A stretch of DNA of 64,000 nucleotides, from assembly GCF_029255545.1 (NCBI RefSeq), contig NZ_JANLJJ010000009.1, forward strand, positions 21,287 through 85,286, written 5' to 3'. This stretch comes from Ferrovibrio sp. (GTDB lineage: Bacteria > Pseudomonadota > Alphaproteobacteria > Ferrovibrionales > Ferrovibrionaceae). Position numbers and translations under genes: made by a program. Every line of letters begins with the position of its first letter. Positions within the stretch are counted from its first letter, which is position 1. The notes beneath the pieces are model-generated. The model did not search any database and was not told where the DNA came from. It saw nothing but the letters and a program-made list of their open reading frames with translations. Below, piece by piece: positions 1 through 8,178 of the stretch.

Positions 1-713
1 CCGTCGGACTGGCTCTGCGGCTGCTGGCCCTGGCTGTCCTGGTCCTCGCCCTCGTCCTCGTCGTTCATGTCGCCGTCTTCGTCGTCGACAAGCTCGAGAT
101 CCTTGATCAGCTTGCGGGCGACGCGGGCGAAGGCGCGCTGGTCGTCGATGCGCGACAGCAGCTGGTCGAGATCCCCGCCGCCCTTCTCCTCGATCCAGTC
201 GCGCCACAGCGACACCATCTTCTGCGCCTGTGCCGGCACCGTCTCGCCGGTCAGCCGCTCACGCGCCAGCAGGCCGAGCACATCGGCCAGCGGCGCCTCG
301 GACTTGTCCTTGATCTTGGCGTAACCCTTGCTGCGGCAGCGCTCTTCCAGCGCCGCGTTCAGGTTCTGCGCCACGCCGGCCATCCGGTTGGAGCCGATCG
401 CCTCGACGCGCGCCTGCTCGATGGCATCGAAGACGGCGCGCGCGGTGCCGCCCTGCGGCAGCAGGCGGGAATGCAGGCTGTCGTCGTGATGGCGCAGCCG
501 CAGAGCCATGGCATCGGCCAGACCGCGGATCTGCGCCACTTCCGCCATCGGCAGGTCGCGGCCCGGCACCGGCAGGCGCGCGCGCTTGCCGCGCAGGCCG
601 GGCGTTTCCGGCCCGAAGCTGACCTGCAGGTCGCGATCATGCGAAATCGCCCGCGTCGCCGCGGTCAACGCGCGCTTGAAGGGTTCGATCGGGCTTTCCG
701 GCTTGTTGGCCAT
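1..713 (-). CDS. cobT: Cobaltochelatase subunit CobT, N-terminal part (cut by window start)
   Basis: CobT is the large subunit of the aerobic cobaltochelatase that, with CobS and CobN, inserts cobalt into hydrogenobyrinate a,c-diamide during cobalamin synthesis in the cytoplasm. About 237 residues are visible. They start MANKPESP and contain the family's N-terminal helical region with its RDLPMAEVAQIRG-type stretch, followed by an acidic Asp/Glu-rich linker (DEDEGEDQD) where the window ends. The C-terminal VWA/MIDAS domain lies outside. It sits 19 bp downstream of cobS on the same strand, which is the usual cobS-cobT order in alphaproteobacteria and supports the call. Confidence 0.92.
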   Translation of the reverse strand, partial: MANKPESPIEPFKRALTAATRAISHDRDLQVSFGPETPGLRGKRARLPVPGRDLPMAEVAQIRGLADAMALRLRHHDDSLHSRLLPQGGTARAVFDAIEQARVEAIGSNRMAGVAQNLNAALEERCRSKGYAKIKDKSEAPLADVLGLLARERLTGETVPAQAQKMVSLWRDWIEEKGGGDLDQLLSRIDDQRAFARVARKLIKDLELVDDEDGDMNDEDEGEDQDSQGQQPQSQSD

Positions 714-732
714 GGCGTGTGCCGGCCCCGGC

Positions 733-1734
733 TCAGTTCAGGTCGGCCTTGGCGGCGGTTTCCGGCAATTCCTCGCCAAAGCAGCGCTGGTAGTATTCGG
801 CCACCATCGGCCGCTCCAGCTCATCGCATTTGTTAAGGAAAGTGAGCCGGAAGGCGAAGCCAACGCTGCCGAAGATGCGGGCATTCTCGGCCCAGGTGAT
901 CACCGTGCGCGGACTCATCACCGTCGAGATGTCGCCGTTGATGAAGCCGGCTCGGGTCAGCTCGGCCACTGCCACCATGTTCTGGATCGTTTTCTTGCCC
1001 GCATCGCCGGTATAGCTGGGCGACTTGGCCAGCACGATGGCGACCTCGTCATCCGCCGGCAGGTAGTTGAGCGTGCAGACGATGCTCCAGCGGTCCATCT
1101 GGCCCTGGTTGATCTGCTGCGTGCCATGATAGAGCCCGGTGGTATCGCCCAGGCCGACGGTATTGGCGGTGGAGAACAGGCGGAAGGCCTTGTGCGGGCG
1201 GATCACGCGATTCTGGTCGAGCAGCGTGAGCTTGCCCTCGACCTCAAGGATGCGCTGGATCACGAACATCACGTCCGGGCGGCCGGCATCGTATTCGTCG
1301 AACACCAGCGCCACCGGCGACTGCAGCGCCCAGGGCAGGATGCCTTCGCGGAATTCGGTGACCTGCTTGCCGTCGCGCAGCACGATGGCGTCCTTGCCGA
1401 CCAGGTCGATGCGGCTGATATGGCTGTCGAGGTTGATGCGCACGCAGGGCCAGTTCAGGCGGGCGGCGACCTGCTCGATATGGGTGGATTTGCCGGTGCC
1501 GTGATAGCCCTGCACCATGACGCGGCGGTTATAGGCAAAGCCGGCCAGGATCGCGAGCGTGGTCTCGCGGTCGAAGCGGTAGCTCGGGTCGAGATCGGGC
1601 ACATGCTCGCTGGGCTGGCTGAAGGCGGGCACCTTCATGTCGCTGTCGATGCCAAAGACATCGCGCACGGAAACCGTGATATCCGGCAGGTCGTTTGCCG
1701 GCATGGAAACAGACTTGGTCTGAAGGGCCGTCAT
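733..1734 (-). CDS. cobS: Cobaltochelatase AAA+ ATPase subunit CobS
   Basis: CobS is the MoxR-type AAA+ ATPase that forms a ring with CobT and powers cobalt insertion by CobN. The 333-residue protein has a Walker A motif GYHGTGKST at residues 76-84, a Walker B-like LVFDEYD, and the sensor-region sequence [12 protein letters not shown]. The family signature [12 protein letters not shown] lies near the N terminus. The reading frame is open upstream to 1794. I chose the ATG at 1734 because a GAGAG ribosome-binding-like sequence precedes it and the longer form would overlap the upstream J-domain gene. A start at MPANDLPD, ten codons later, is also possible. It is co-transcribed with cobT. Confidence 0.93.
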   Translation of the reverse strand: MTALQTKSVSMPANDLPDITVSVRDVFGIDSDMKVPAFSQPSEHVPDLDPSYRFDRETTLAILAGFAYNRRVMVQGYHGTGKSTHIEQVAARLNWPCVRINLDSHISRIDLVGKDAIVLRDGKQVTEFREGILPWALQSPVALVFDEYDAGRPDVMFVIQRILEVEGKLTLLDQNRVIRPHKAFRLFSTANTVGLGDTTGLYHGTQQINQGQMDRWSIVCTLNYLPADDEVAIVLAKSPSYTGDAGKKTIQNMVAVAELTRAGFINGDISTVMSPRTVITWAENARIFGSVGFAFRLTFLNKCDELERPMVAEYYQRCFGEELPETAAKADLN

Positions 1735-1790
1735 CGTCACTCTCGGGTTCTTTCTTGGGCTTAAATCCGCGCCTTGGGGGAGGTCATAAT

Positions 1791-2405
1791 TCAAGTATAG
1801 CCGCGGGTCTGGAGGAAGGCATAGGCCTGGTTAATGGTTTTCAGCCGTTCTTCGGCCTTCTTGTCACCGCCATTGGCGTCCGGGTGATAGCGCTTAACCA
1901 TCAGTTTGTACTGCGACTTCAGGTCAGCCTTCCGCAGCGGCAGCGTCAGTTTCTCAAGGTCGAAACCAAGCTGCAGCAAAGCTTCGCGTTCGCGCGGATC
2001 GAGCTGCAGCTCGGCCCTGGTCTTGCGGCGGCCGGCACCCAGCTTGATGCCCACTTCGGCCAGGATGCCGAGATCGTCCTTGACCCAGACCTGCGGTTCC
2101 TCGCGCTGGGGCTTGGTGCCAAGCCGCCAGGTCGGCCGGTGGCCCAGCACGTCCTGGCGTTGGTAGCGTTCGACATCGTCGGCGCTCATGCCGCGGAAAA
2201 AATCCCACCCGGCATTATACTGGCGCACATGGTCAAGGCAGAAATGCCAGCGTCCGTCGCGCGGTTCGCGGCTTTTCGGAGCGGGAAAACGCCCTTCCTC
2301 GGCGCAGCCCGGATGATCGCAACGGCGCAGCCCGCGGCGGCCGAAGACGGCTTCCGCCTCGGCATCGAGGAAGATTTTCTGCTGGGCGGAACGGGCGCGC
2401 GACAT
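1791..2405 (-). CDS. J-domain (DnaJ-like) protein upstream of cobS
   Basis: A 204-residue cytoplasmic protein whose C-terminal third is a J domain: [15 protein letters not shown] carries the invariant HPD at residues 174-176, needed to stimulate an Hsp70. The N-terminal part has paired Cys/His (CDHPGC, then FCLDH), possibly a small zinc site, and an aromatic-rich WDFFRGM segment. This architecture is known beside cobS in many alphaproteobacteria, where it is annotated only as a J-domain molecular chaperone. A TTG start three codons upstream is possible, but the ATG at 2405 is better placed. The client is unknown; the location suggests, without proving, a role in cobaltochelatase assembly. Confidence 0.85.
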   Translation of the reverse strand: MSRARSAQQKIFLDAEAEAVFGRRGLRRCDHPGCAEEGRFPAPKSREPRDGRWHFCLDHVRQYNAGWDFFRGMSADDVERYQRQDVLGHRPTWRLGTKPQREEPQVWVKDDLGILAEVGIKLGAGRRKTRAELQLDPREREALLQLGFDLEKLTLPLRKADLKSQYKLMVKRYHPDANGGDKKAEERLKTINQAYAFLQTRGYT

Positions 2406-2511
2406 GACCGCCAAAGTATGGGTCGAAGGGGTGGCACTGGCAAGGCAATAGCCCCTGCCATAGGGTTATAGGTACCCTGCATTTTTCTTGAGCGACTGAG
2501 GAGTTTTGATC

Positions 2512-2814
2512 ATGTCCCTGGCCCAGCGCATCCGAACCAATCTGACCCATGCGCTGCAGCCGCAGGCGCTGGAGCTGATTGATGAATCCGCCATGCATGC
2601 CGGCCATGCCGCGATGAAGGGCCTGGCCGCCGGCGAAACCCATTTCCGCCTGAAAATCGTGGCCGACGCCTTCGCCGGCATGTCGCGCGTGCAGCGCCAG
2701 CGGCAGATTTACAGCCTGCTGGCCGCGGAACTCGCCGACGGCGTGCATGCCCTGGCCATTACCGCCCAGACGCCAGCGGAGGCGGCAATCCGGCCTGATT
2801 CTGCATCTGGTTGA
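2512..2814 (+). CDS. bolA: BolA family protein
   Basis: A 100-residue BolA/IbaG-fold protein. BolA proteins pair with monothiol glutaredoxins through a shared [2Fe-2S] cluster, or bind DNA. The diagnostic features are GETHFRLKIV in the first half, followed by FAGMSRVQRQRQIY and the helix-strand ending GVHALAI, whose His is the usual cluster ligand. The ATG at 2512 is preceded by a TGAGGAG ribosome-binding site seven to nine bases upstream. It is transcribed away from the J-domain/cobS operon, which is a common arrangement in this class. Confidence 0.93.
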   Translation: MSLAQRIRTNLTHALQPQALELIDESAMHAGHAAMKGLAAGETHFRLKIVADAFAGMSRVQRQRQIYSLLAAELADGVHALAITAQTPAEAAIRPDSASG

Positions 2815-2850
2815 TTCTATTACGCAACCAGCCGAATCTCTTTTATGTGG

Positions 2851-2906
2851 ATAATGCAACCTTTTCATTTGATAGTTTTTTTATCATCCATTATAGGTTG
2901 CAGTAT
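2851..2906. repeat. AT-rich nested inverted repeat at the start of the RHH gene
   Basis: ATAATGCAACC (2851-2861) is mirrored by GGTTGCAGTAT (2896-2906), matching at 10 of 11 positions. Inside it TGATA (2870-2874) pairs with TATCA (2882-2886) around the same centre, near 2878. The surrounding DNA is much more AT-rich than the genome. The right arm runs into the probable start codon of the ribbon-helix-helix gene. It could be an autoregulatory operator, an mRNA hairpin hiding the start, or a weak end signal for bolA. Confidence 0.5.
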
Positions 2907-3279
2907 GCCTATGACCCGCCGCCCACAGCATGCCTCAGCAGCCGCCAGCAACAGCCCCAGCCTGGTGACCCGCAACCTGCGCCTGGGTCGCGGGCGGACC
3001 AGCATCCGGCTGGAGCATCTGGAATGGGCGGCGCTGGACGCGATCTGCGTGGCCGAAGGCATCGACCGGCATCATTTCGCCACCCAGGTCGACCGCGATC
3101 CGTCGCGGCGGGAAAAGACGCTCACCTCACGGGTGCGCAGCGCCATCCTGGCCTATTTCGTGGTGCGCTCAGGCGTTGGCGTCGCCGGCATCCCCACTGG
3201 CCTAGGGAACGGCCACGACCATGCGCCGGGCTTCAGCGCAAAACCGCCAGCAGCAGGACAGGAAGAGTCGCGAAACTGA
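2905..3279 (+). CDS. Ribbon-helix-helix (RHH_4-like) domain protein
   Basis: A 124-residue protein if started at the ATG at 2905 (an ATG at 2911 is an alternative). The centre reads as a ribbon-helix-helix fold of the RHH_4 type: TSIRLEHLEWAALDAIC, then a helix IDRHHFATQV, then LTSRVRSAILAYF. Arg and Ser residues stand where the beta strand would contact DNA. Proteins of this type are small DNA-binding regulators or antitoxin-like proteins. I see no toxin partner. An inverted repeat sits directly over the start region. The last 47 bp overlap the end of the convergent AEC transporter gene, and the Gly/Pro-rich tail is probably disordered. Confidence 0.7.
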   Translation: MPMTRRPQHASAAASNSPSLVTRNLRLGRGRTSIRLEHLEWAALDAICVAEGIDRHHFATQVDRDPSRREKTLTSRVRSAILAYFVVRSGVGVAGIPTGLGNGHDHAPGFSAKPPAAGQEESRN

Positions 3280-4123
3280 GCAGGGTGGAAATCACCACCA
3301 GGCTGGCCGTGGCGGCCGGATCGCGATTGAACCGCACGGCGAACACGTAATTCACCACCGCCACCGGCATGGCGCACTGGATGATGAAGGTGCCGCGCGC
3401 CGCGCCCTCCAGGCCGAGCAGCGCGCTGAGGCCGAAACCGATCCCGATCCCCAATCCCAGCCGCAGCAGTGACAGGATCAGACCGTTTTTCAGGTCCTGC
3501 ACCTTCAGCGTGGCCAGCGACACGCCCAGCGTGAGCAGCATCAGCGGAATTGCGATGCCGCCGGCCACCTGCAAGCTGCGCATGATCCACAACGGCGGCT
3601 GCAGGGCGATCAGGTTGCCCAGAATGCCGAACAGGATCGCGTAGATCATCGGCGAGCGCAGCACCTCGCGCAGGTTGCCGCGCCCGGCCATGATCGACTG
3701 GCCGATCGTCCAGTTGCCCAATGACGCGACGGCGAAAAACAGGATGCCGAGCGCCAGGCCTTCAGCGCCATAGGCGAACAGGCAGAGCGACAGCCCGGCA
3801 TTACCGGCATTGGGAAAGGTGAGCGAGGAGATGAAATTCCGCACCGGCAGGCCGAGCAGTTTCAGCGCCGGAGCGCTGACCACCATCACCATGGCCAGCG
3901 CGATCACGCTGGCCAGCACCATGGTGCCCAGCATGACGCGGTCGATCTCGGATGACAGCAGGCTGTGCAGCACCAGGCAGGGCGTGCCGATATTGGTGGC
4001 AAGCAGGCTGACGGTATCAACCTGAAAAGGCCGGCCGCGTTTCGCCCACAGCCAGCCAAAGCCGGCCAGCACAAACAGCGGCGCAATGACCGAAAAGACC
4101 TCGGCGATCAGGGCAAACGGCAT
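3233..4123 (-). CDS. AEC family transporter (auxin efflux carrier-like permease)
   Basis: A 296-residue inner-membrane permease of the AEC family, whose bacterial members carry small carboxylates such as malate or malonate. The sequence is almost entirely hydrophobic helices (about ten) with the two half-repeats typical of the family. The first half has the conserved NIGTPCLVLHSL, with Asn and Pro in the broken helix, and the central part has LTFPNAGNAGLSLC. Its start is 8 bp downstream of the aroB stop on the same strand, so it may be read through from aroKB, although no metabolic link to shikimate is evident. Substrate unknown. Confidence 0.88.
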   Translation of the reverse strand: MPFALIAEVFSVIAPLFVLAGFGWLWAKRGRPFQVDTVSLLATNIGTPCLVLHSLLSSEIDRVMLGTMVLASVIALAMVMVVSAPALKLLGLPVRNFISSLTFPNAGNAGLSLCLFAYGAEGLALGILFFAVASLGNWTIGQSIMAGRGNLREVLRSPMIYAILFGILGNLIALQPPLWIMRSLQVAGGIAIPLMLLTLGVSLATLKVQDLKNGLILSLLRLGLGIGIGFGLSALLGLEGAARGTFIIQCAMPVAVVNYVFAVRFNRDPAATASLVVISTLLSFATLPVLLLAVLR

Positions 4124-4131
4124 GGCGGCGC

Positions 4132-5253
4132 TTATACCGCCGCGGCGAGCTGCTCGCGCAACAGGGTCTCGACGCTCTCGGGCGTGACATCGTCGCGCTG
4201 CACGGCGTGACCGATGGCTTCGGCCAGGATGAAAACCAGCTTGCCGTCGCGCACCTTCTTGTCCTGCTTCATATGCTCAAGCAGCGCGGCCGGCGAAAAC
4301 AGCCGGGCGCCATCAACATCGGTCAGCCGCGCCGGCAGGCCGCTCTCGGCCAGATGGCGTTCCACGCGCGGCGCCAGATCCGCGCCGCACAGGCCGAGTT
4401 TCGCCGAAAGCCGGAAGGCCAGCCCCATGCCGACGGCGACGCCCTCGCCATGCAGCAGGCGCTGGGAATAGCCGGTCTCGGCTTCCAGCGCATGGCCAAA
4501 GGTATGGCCCAGATTGAGCAGGGCGCGTTCGCCCTCCTCGCGTTCATCGGCCGCCACGATGCGCGCCTTGTGGGCGCAGCAGCGCGCCACGGCTTCCGTG
4601 CGCAGGGCCAGATCGCCGGCCAGCAGCTTCGTCCCGTTCTGCTCCAGCCAGGCGAAGAAACCGGCATCGCCGAGCAGGCCGTATTTCACCACCTCGGCGT
4701 AACCGGCGCGCAATTCGCGCGGCGACAACGTATCCAGCAGCGCCACATCGGCCAGCACGAGGCGCGGCTGGTGGAAGGCGCCGATCAGGTTCTTGCCCTG
4801 CCGGCTGTTGATCGCCGTCTTGCCGCCGACAGAGGAATCCACCTGCGCCAGCAGCGAGGTCGGCACCTGGATGAAATCCATGCCACGCCGCAATACGCTG
4901 GCGGCAAAGCCGACCAGGTCGCCGATCACGCCGCCGCCCAAGGCGATGACATGGTCGCGCCGCTCGACCTTCAGCGCCAGCAGCGCCTCGCAGATCTGCT
5001 CGAAGCCGGCATAGGATTTCAGCTTCTCGCCAGGCGGCAGGATCACGGCCTCGCAGCCGATGTTCTTCAGCGCCAGCGCGCGTTTCAGCGTATCGAGATG
5101 CTTTGCCGCCACATTCTCATCGGTGACGATCACGGCGTAGGGCCGGCGCAGCAGCGGCGCGATATGCTCGCCGGCACGCTGCAGCAGGCCACCGCCAACC
5201 AGGATGTCATAGGCGCGATCACCCAATGCGACGCGCACCTTTTGCTCTGTCAT
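4132..5253 (-). CDS. aroB: 3-dehydroquinate synthase
   Basis: AroB converts DAHP to 3-dehydroquinate, the second step of the shikimate pathway, using NAD+ and a divalent metal. The 373-residue protein contains all the family blocks in order: ALGGGVIGDLVGF for the nucleotide, QVPTSLLAQVDSSVGGKTAIN for substrate and NAD, and the metal-binding NLGHTFGHA and LHGEGVAVGM. The start MTEQKV was chosen because it lies 4 bp after the aroK stop; the frame's 36-residue upstream extension is a translation of aroK in another frame. It is transcribed with aroK. Confidence 0.97.
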   Translation of the reverse strand: MTEQKVRVALGDRAYDILVGGGLLQRAGEHIAPLLRRPYAVIVTDENVAAKHLDTLKRALALKNIGCEAVILPPGEKLKSYAGFEQICEALLALKVERRDHVIALGGGVIGDLVGFAASVLRRGMDFIQVPTSLLAQVDSSVGGKTAINSRQGKNLIGAFHQPRLVLADVALLDTLSPRELRAGYAEVVKYGLLGDAGFFAWLEQNGTKLLAGDLALRTEAVARCCAHKARIVAADEREEGERALLNLGHTFGHALEAETGYSQRLLHGEGVAVGMGLAFRLSAKLGLCGADLAPRVERHLAESGLPARLTDVDGARLFSPAALLEHMKQDKKVRDGKLVFILAEAIGHAVQRDDVTPESVETLLREQLAAAV

Positions 5254-5257
5254 GTTC

Positions 5258-5998
5258 TTACTCTGTCGATGCGGAATGCGCCGGTTCGGCATGATGCCGT
5301 TCGGCCAGTTTGCGATAGGCCGGCGGCAGCGCCAGCAGAATCTGCTCGACCACCGCCTCATGCGGTCCGTCGGCGCTGATCACGCTGATATCGGCCTCGG
5401 CATAGACGGGATAGCGCTCCTGCATCAGGCGTTGCAGCGTGCCGCGCAGATCGCCGTTCTGCAGCAGCGGCCGGTTGCTGCGCCGCGCGCAGCGCTTGGC
5501 CAGCACGTCGAGTTCGGCCTTGAGCCAGATCGAGAGGCCACGCTCGCGGATGCGGGCGCGCGTCTCCGCGTTCATGAAGGCGCCGCCGCCGGTGGCCAGC
5601 ACGATGCGCGGTTGTTCCAGCAGGCGGGCAATCACCTTGCGCTCGCCGTCGCGGAAAGCCGCTTCGCCATGGGCGGCGAAAATTTCCGGAATGGAGGCGC
5701 CAGCCGCCTTCTCGATTTCGATATCGGCGTCCAGGAAATCGAATCCCAGCCGTCCGGCCAAGCGGCGGCCGACCGAGCTTTTGCCCGCGCCCATCAGGCC
5801 AACCAGAACCAGGCTGCGCAGGGCATCGCCACTCCCGGCCGGCGCGGCGTCAGACTGGGCAACGCCGGACTGGACGTCGTCAGGCTGGGTGTCAGGCTGG
5901 GCATCAGATGGGTCGGCAGCGGAGACGGTATCGATAATGCTCACGCCTGTTCCCGTGATCTCGGGCCGGATTCCCGCCGGCCACATAAACATAGCCAT
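5258..5998 (-). CDS. aroK: Shikimate kinase with Gln/Asp-rich N-terminal extension
   Basis: Shikimate kinase phosphorylates shikimate at the 3-OH. The P-loop GLMGAGKSSVG, the substrate-binding DADIEIE and GGGAF, and the LID-region RRSNRPLL are all present, followed by a C-terminal helix. The kinase core is about 180 residues. In front of it is an unusual extension of about 50 residues with imperfect DAQPD/TQPDD repeats. The start is uncertain: ATG at 5998 (246 aa) has no clear ribosome-binding site, and a GTG at 5944 (228 aa), preceded by GGGAACAGG, is equally plausible. It overlaps no gene and is 4 bp upstream of aroB. Confidence 0.93.
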   Translation of the reverse strand: MAMFMWPAGIRPEITGTGVSIIDTVSAADPSDAQPDTQPDDVQSGVAQSDAAPAGSGDALRSLVLVGLMGAGKSSVGRRLAGRLGFDFLDADIEIEKAAGASIPEIFAAHGEAAFRDGERKVIARLLEQPRIVLATGGGAFMNAETRARIRERGLSIWLKAELDVLAKRCARRSNRPLLQNGDLRGTLQRLMQERYPVYAEADISVISADGPHEAVVEQILLALPPAYRKLAERHHAEPAHSASTE

Positions 5999-6111
5999 GC
6001 GGCCCGCGATTGCCTCACCGGGGCCGCGCCGGTACAATAAAGCAATTGCGTCACAATTCCAGCGCGCCCGCCCTTCCGGAGGGCCGCGCTGCAGCCCGGA
6101 GCCCAAGCCGC

Positions 6112-6252
6112 ATGGCCCGCATGTCGATCGTCCTGTTCCTGTTTCTCGTGCTGCTGGTCGGTGGCGGCGTTGCCTTCCTGGCGAGCTGGGATATCCCGGC
6201 CCCGCGCTCCAAGGTCGAGAAGGTGATTCCGGCCGACCGGCTCGGAAAATAA
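6112..6252 (+). CDS. Small single-span membrane protein upstream of xerD locus
   Basis: A 46-residue protein, starting MARMSIVLFLF, with one transmembrane helix (about residues 4-24, rich in Leu/Val/Gly) followed by a short polar tail containing DIPAPRSKVEKVIP. I recall similar tiny proteins with a WDIPAP...KVIP tail between aroK and xerD in other alphaproteobacteria, which supports it being real. Function unknown. It is separated by only 3 bp from the next gene and is likely co-transcribed with it and xerD, divergently from aroKB. A second ATG three codons in could also serve. Confidence 0.7.
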   Translation: MARMSIVLFLFLVLLVGGGVAFLASWDIPAPRSKVEKVIPADRLGK

Positions 6253-6255
6253 GCC

Positions 6256-8172
6256 ATGGCGGCGGCACGCGGTTTCAGCTGGCGCCGGCTGGCCGGGCGT
6301 GGCCTCCTGCTGGCCGCACTCGCCGCGCCGGCCCTTCCGTATCCCGGCCCTGACCTGCGGGCGCAGCCGATCCGGCTGACTCCGCCCGGGGCGACCCAAC
6401 CCGGGACCGAACAGCGGCCTGCCGAGCCACCGGCGCAGGGACCGGCACAGGGACCGGCACAGGGCAATACCCTGCCATTCGGCCACCCTGGCAGCACGCA
6501 GCCGGGCGGCATTGAAACCACGCCGCTGCCGGCACCACCCGCCGCCACCGAACTGGCGCCCCCGAATGGCAAGGCGCCGGACTTCGTGATCCAGCCCCTG
6601 TCGGCCCCGGATCCCTCGACCGCCGGCCTGCTGGATGACACCAATGGCGGGCTCGGCGCCACGATGTGGCAGGGTACCAGCCGCGCCCAGGCCGTGCAGG
6701 CGGTCGGCGTCCTGCCGGCGCCTGTCGCCGCCAGCGCCCTGCGCGATCTACAGCGGCGCCTGCTGCTGACCACCGCCCAGGCTCCGGTCGGCAGCGGCGG
6801 TACACCCAGCCTGCTCGGCCTGCGCGTCGAGCAACTGTTCCGGCTGGGCCAGATCGCGGCGGCCGAACAACTGGGCACGCCACAGCCGCCCGATCTGAAG
6901 GACCCGGTCTTCCACCAGTTGCCCTTCGAGGTGGCTCTGCTGAAAAACGAACTGGCCCGCGCCTGCGGTCTGGCCGCGACCGGCCTGCGCGAGGATGCCT
7001 CGGCCTACTGGCAGAAAGCGGCCGTGTTGTGCCGCTACAGCACCAAGGACACTGCCGGCGGCGACCTGGCGCTCAGCCTGTGGCGCGACGGCGGTGGCGG
7101 CGAGGACCCGGCCTTCAACGCCCTGGCTGCCGCCCTGCGCGGCGATGCGCGAGCCAAGGTGGAAACCCTGGGTGGCGCCAGCCCACTGCATTTCGCCATG
7201 CTGCGCGCGGCCGGACGGCCCCTGCCAAAAGACACGCTGGATGTCGCGCCGCCGGCCCTGCTGGTGGCGCTGGCAGGTTACGACAAGGCCGATGCCGAAT
7301 TGCGGCTCAGTGCCACCGAGCGCGCCGTGCGTTATGGCGCGCTGCCGCCCGAATTGCTCGCCGAGGCTTATGCCGCTGCCGAAATCCCCGAAGCGCAACG
7401 CGCCGCGCTGACCGCGGCGATTGCCGGCGGCAAGGACAAGAGCGTGCGCGCCGCGGCTTTCCTGTATCAGTCCACCAGGGCCACCAGCGAACCCAGGGCG
7501 CGCGCCGAACTGGTGCGCCGCGCCTACGACCTGGCGATGGCGCGCGACCTGCTGCTGCCCACGGCTGCCGCCTACAAGCCGCTGCTGAACAACCTGGTCC
7601 CGAACGAGGCCAGCATTGCCGCCGCACCTGCCGTGATCCGCATGGCGCTGGCCGCCAATGAGCCCGGCACCGCGCGACTGTGGCGCAATATCCTGATGGC
7701 CCTGCCGCCGGAGCGCGACAATGCCGGCGAGATCGCGGCCGAGGCCTGGCCTTTGCTGCTGATCGCCGGCGAGGATGGCGAGTGGCGCGACAGCCGCTAT
7801 GAAGCCTGGCTGGCCGCGCAGAAGGACCTGCCCGTCGCCCAGCGCAATACCCGCGCCGCGCAATTGCTCACCCTGGCTGAAGGCGCCGGCATCGCCGTGC
7901 CGACGGAACGCTGGGACAGCCTGATGAATGCCGGCGTCGGGCCGGAGCGCAAGGCGCCGCCGGTGGCAGTCTGGCGCAACCTGCTGCGCGCTTCGGAAGC
8001 CAAGGCAAAAGCAGAGACCGTGGCATTGGCGCTGGCACTGCTTGGTCCCAATGGCAGCCTGGATGCCGATGGCCAGAGCCTGGCCACGGCGCTTGGGGCC
8101 TTGCGCAATGTAGGGCTGACCGCAGAGGCCCGCCAGATCGCGCTGGAAGCGGCGCTGCTGCGCGGCTTCTGA
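6256..8172 (+). CDS. Large secreted Ala/Pro-rich protein, helical-repeat type
   Basis: A 638-residue protein with a basic N terminus (RGFSWRRLAGRG) followed by a hydrophobic Ala/Leu stretch, consistent with a signal peptide ending near LRAQP, so probably periplasmic. Residues about 35-110 are a Pro/Gln/Gly-rich linker that includes a short tandem repeat of AQGP. The rest is Ala/Leu-rich amphipathic helices resembling a TPR/HEAT-like solenoid. I do not recognise a catalytic motif. Its place between the small membrane protein and xerD is one I recall from related genomes. A role in the envelope is inference from the signal peptide only. Confidence 0.75.
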   Translation: MAAARGFSWRRLAGRGLLLAALAAPALPYPGPDLRAQPIRLTPPGATQPGTEQRPAEPPAQGPAQGPAQGNTLPFGHPGSTQPGGIETTPLPAPPAATELAPPNGKAPDFVIQPLSAPDPSTAGLLDDTNGGLGATMWQGTSRAQAVQAVGVLPAPVAASALRDLQRRLLLTTAQAPVGSGGTPSLLGLRVEQLFRLGQIAAAEQLGTPQPPDLKDPVFHQLPFEVALLKNELARACGLAATGLREDASAYWQKAAVLCRYSTKDTAGGDLALSLWRDGGGGEDPAFNALAAALRGDARAKVETLGGASPLHFAMLRAAGRPLPKDTLDVAPPALLVALAGYDKADAELRLSATERAVRYGALPPELLAEAYAAAEIPEAQRAALTAAIAGGKDKSVRAAAFLYQSTRATSEPRARAELVRRAYDLAMARDLLLPTAAAYKPLLNNLVPNEASIAAAPAVIRMALAANEPGTARLWRNILMALPPERDNAGEIAAEAWPLLLIAGEDGEWRDSRYEAWLAAQKDLPVAQRNTRAAQLLTLAEGAGIAVPTERWDSLMNAGVGPERKAPPVAVWRNLLRASEAKAKAETVALALALLGPNGSLDADGQSLATALGALRNVGLTAEARQIALEAALLRGF

Positions 8173-8178
8173 TCCCGG

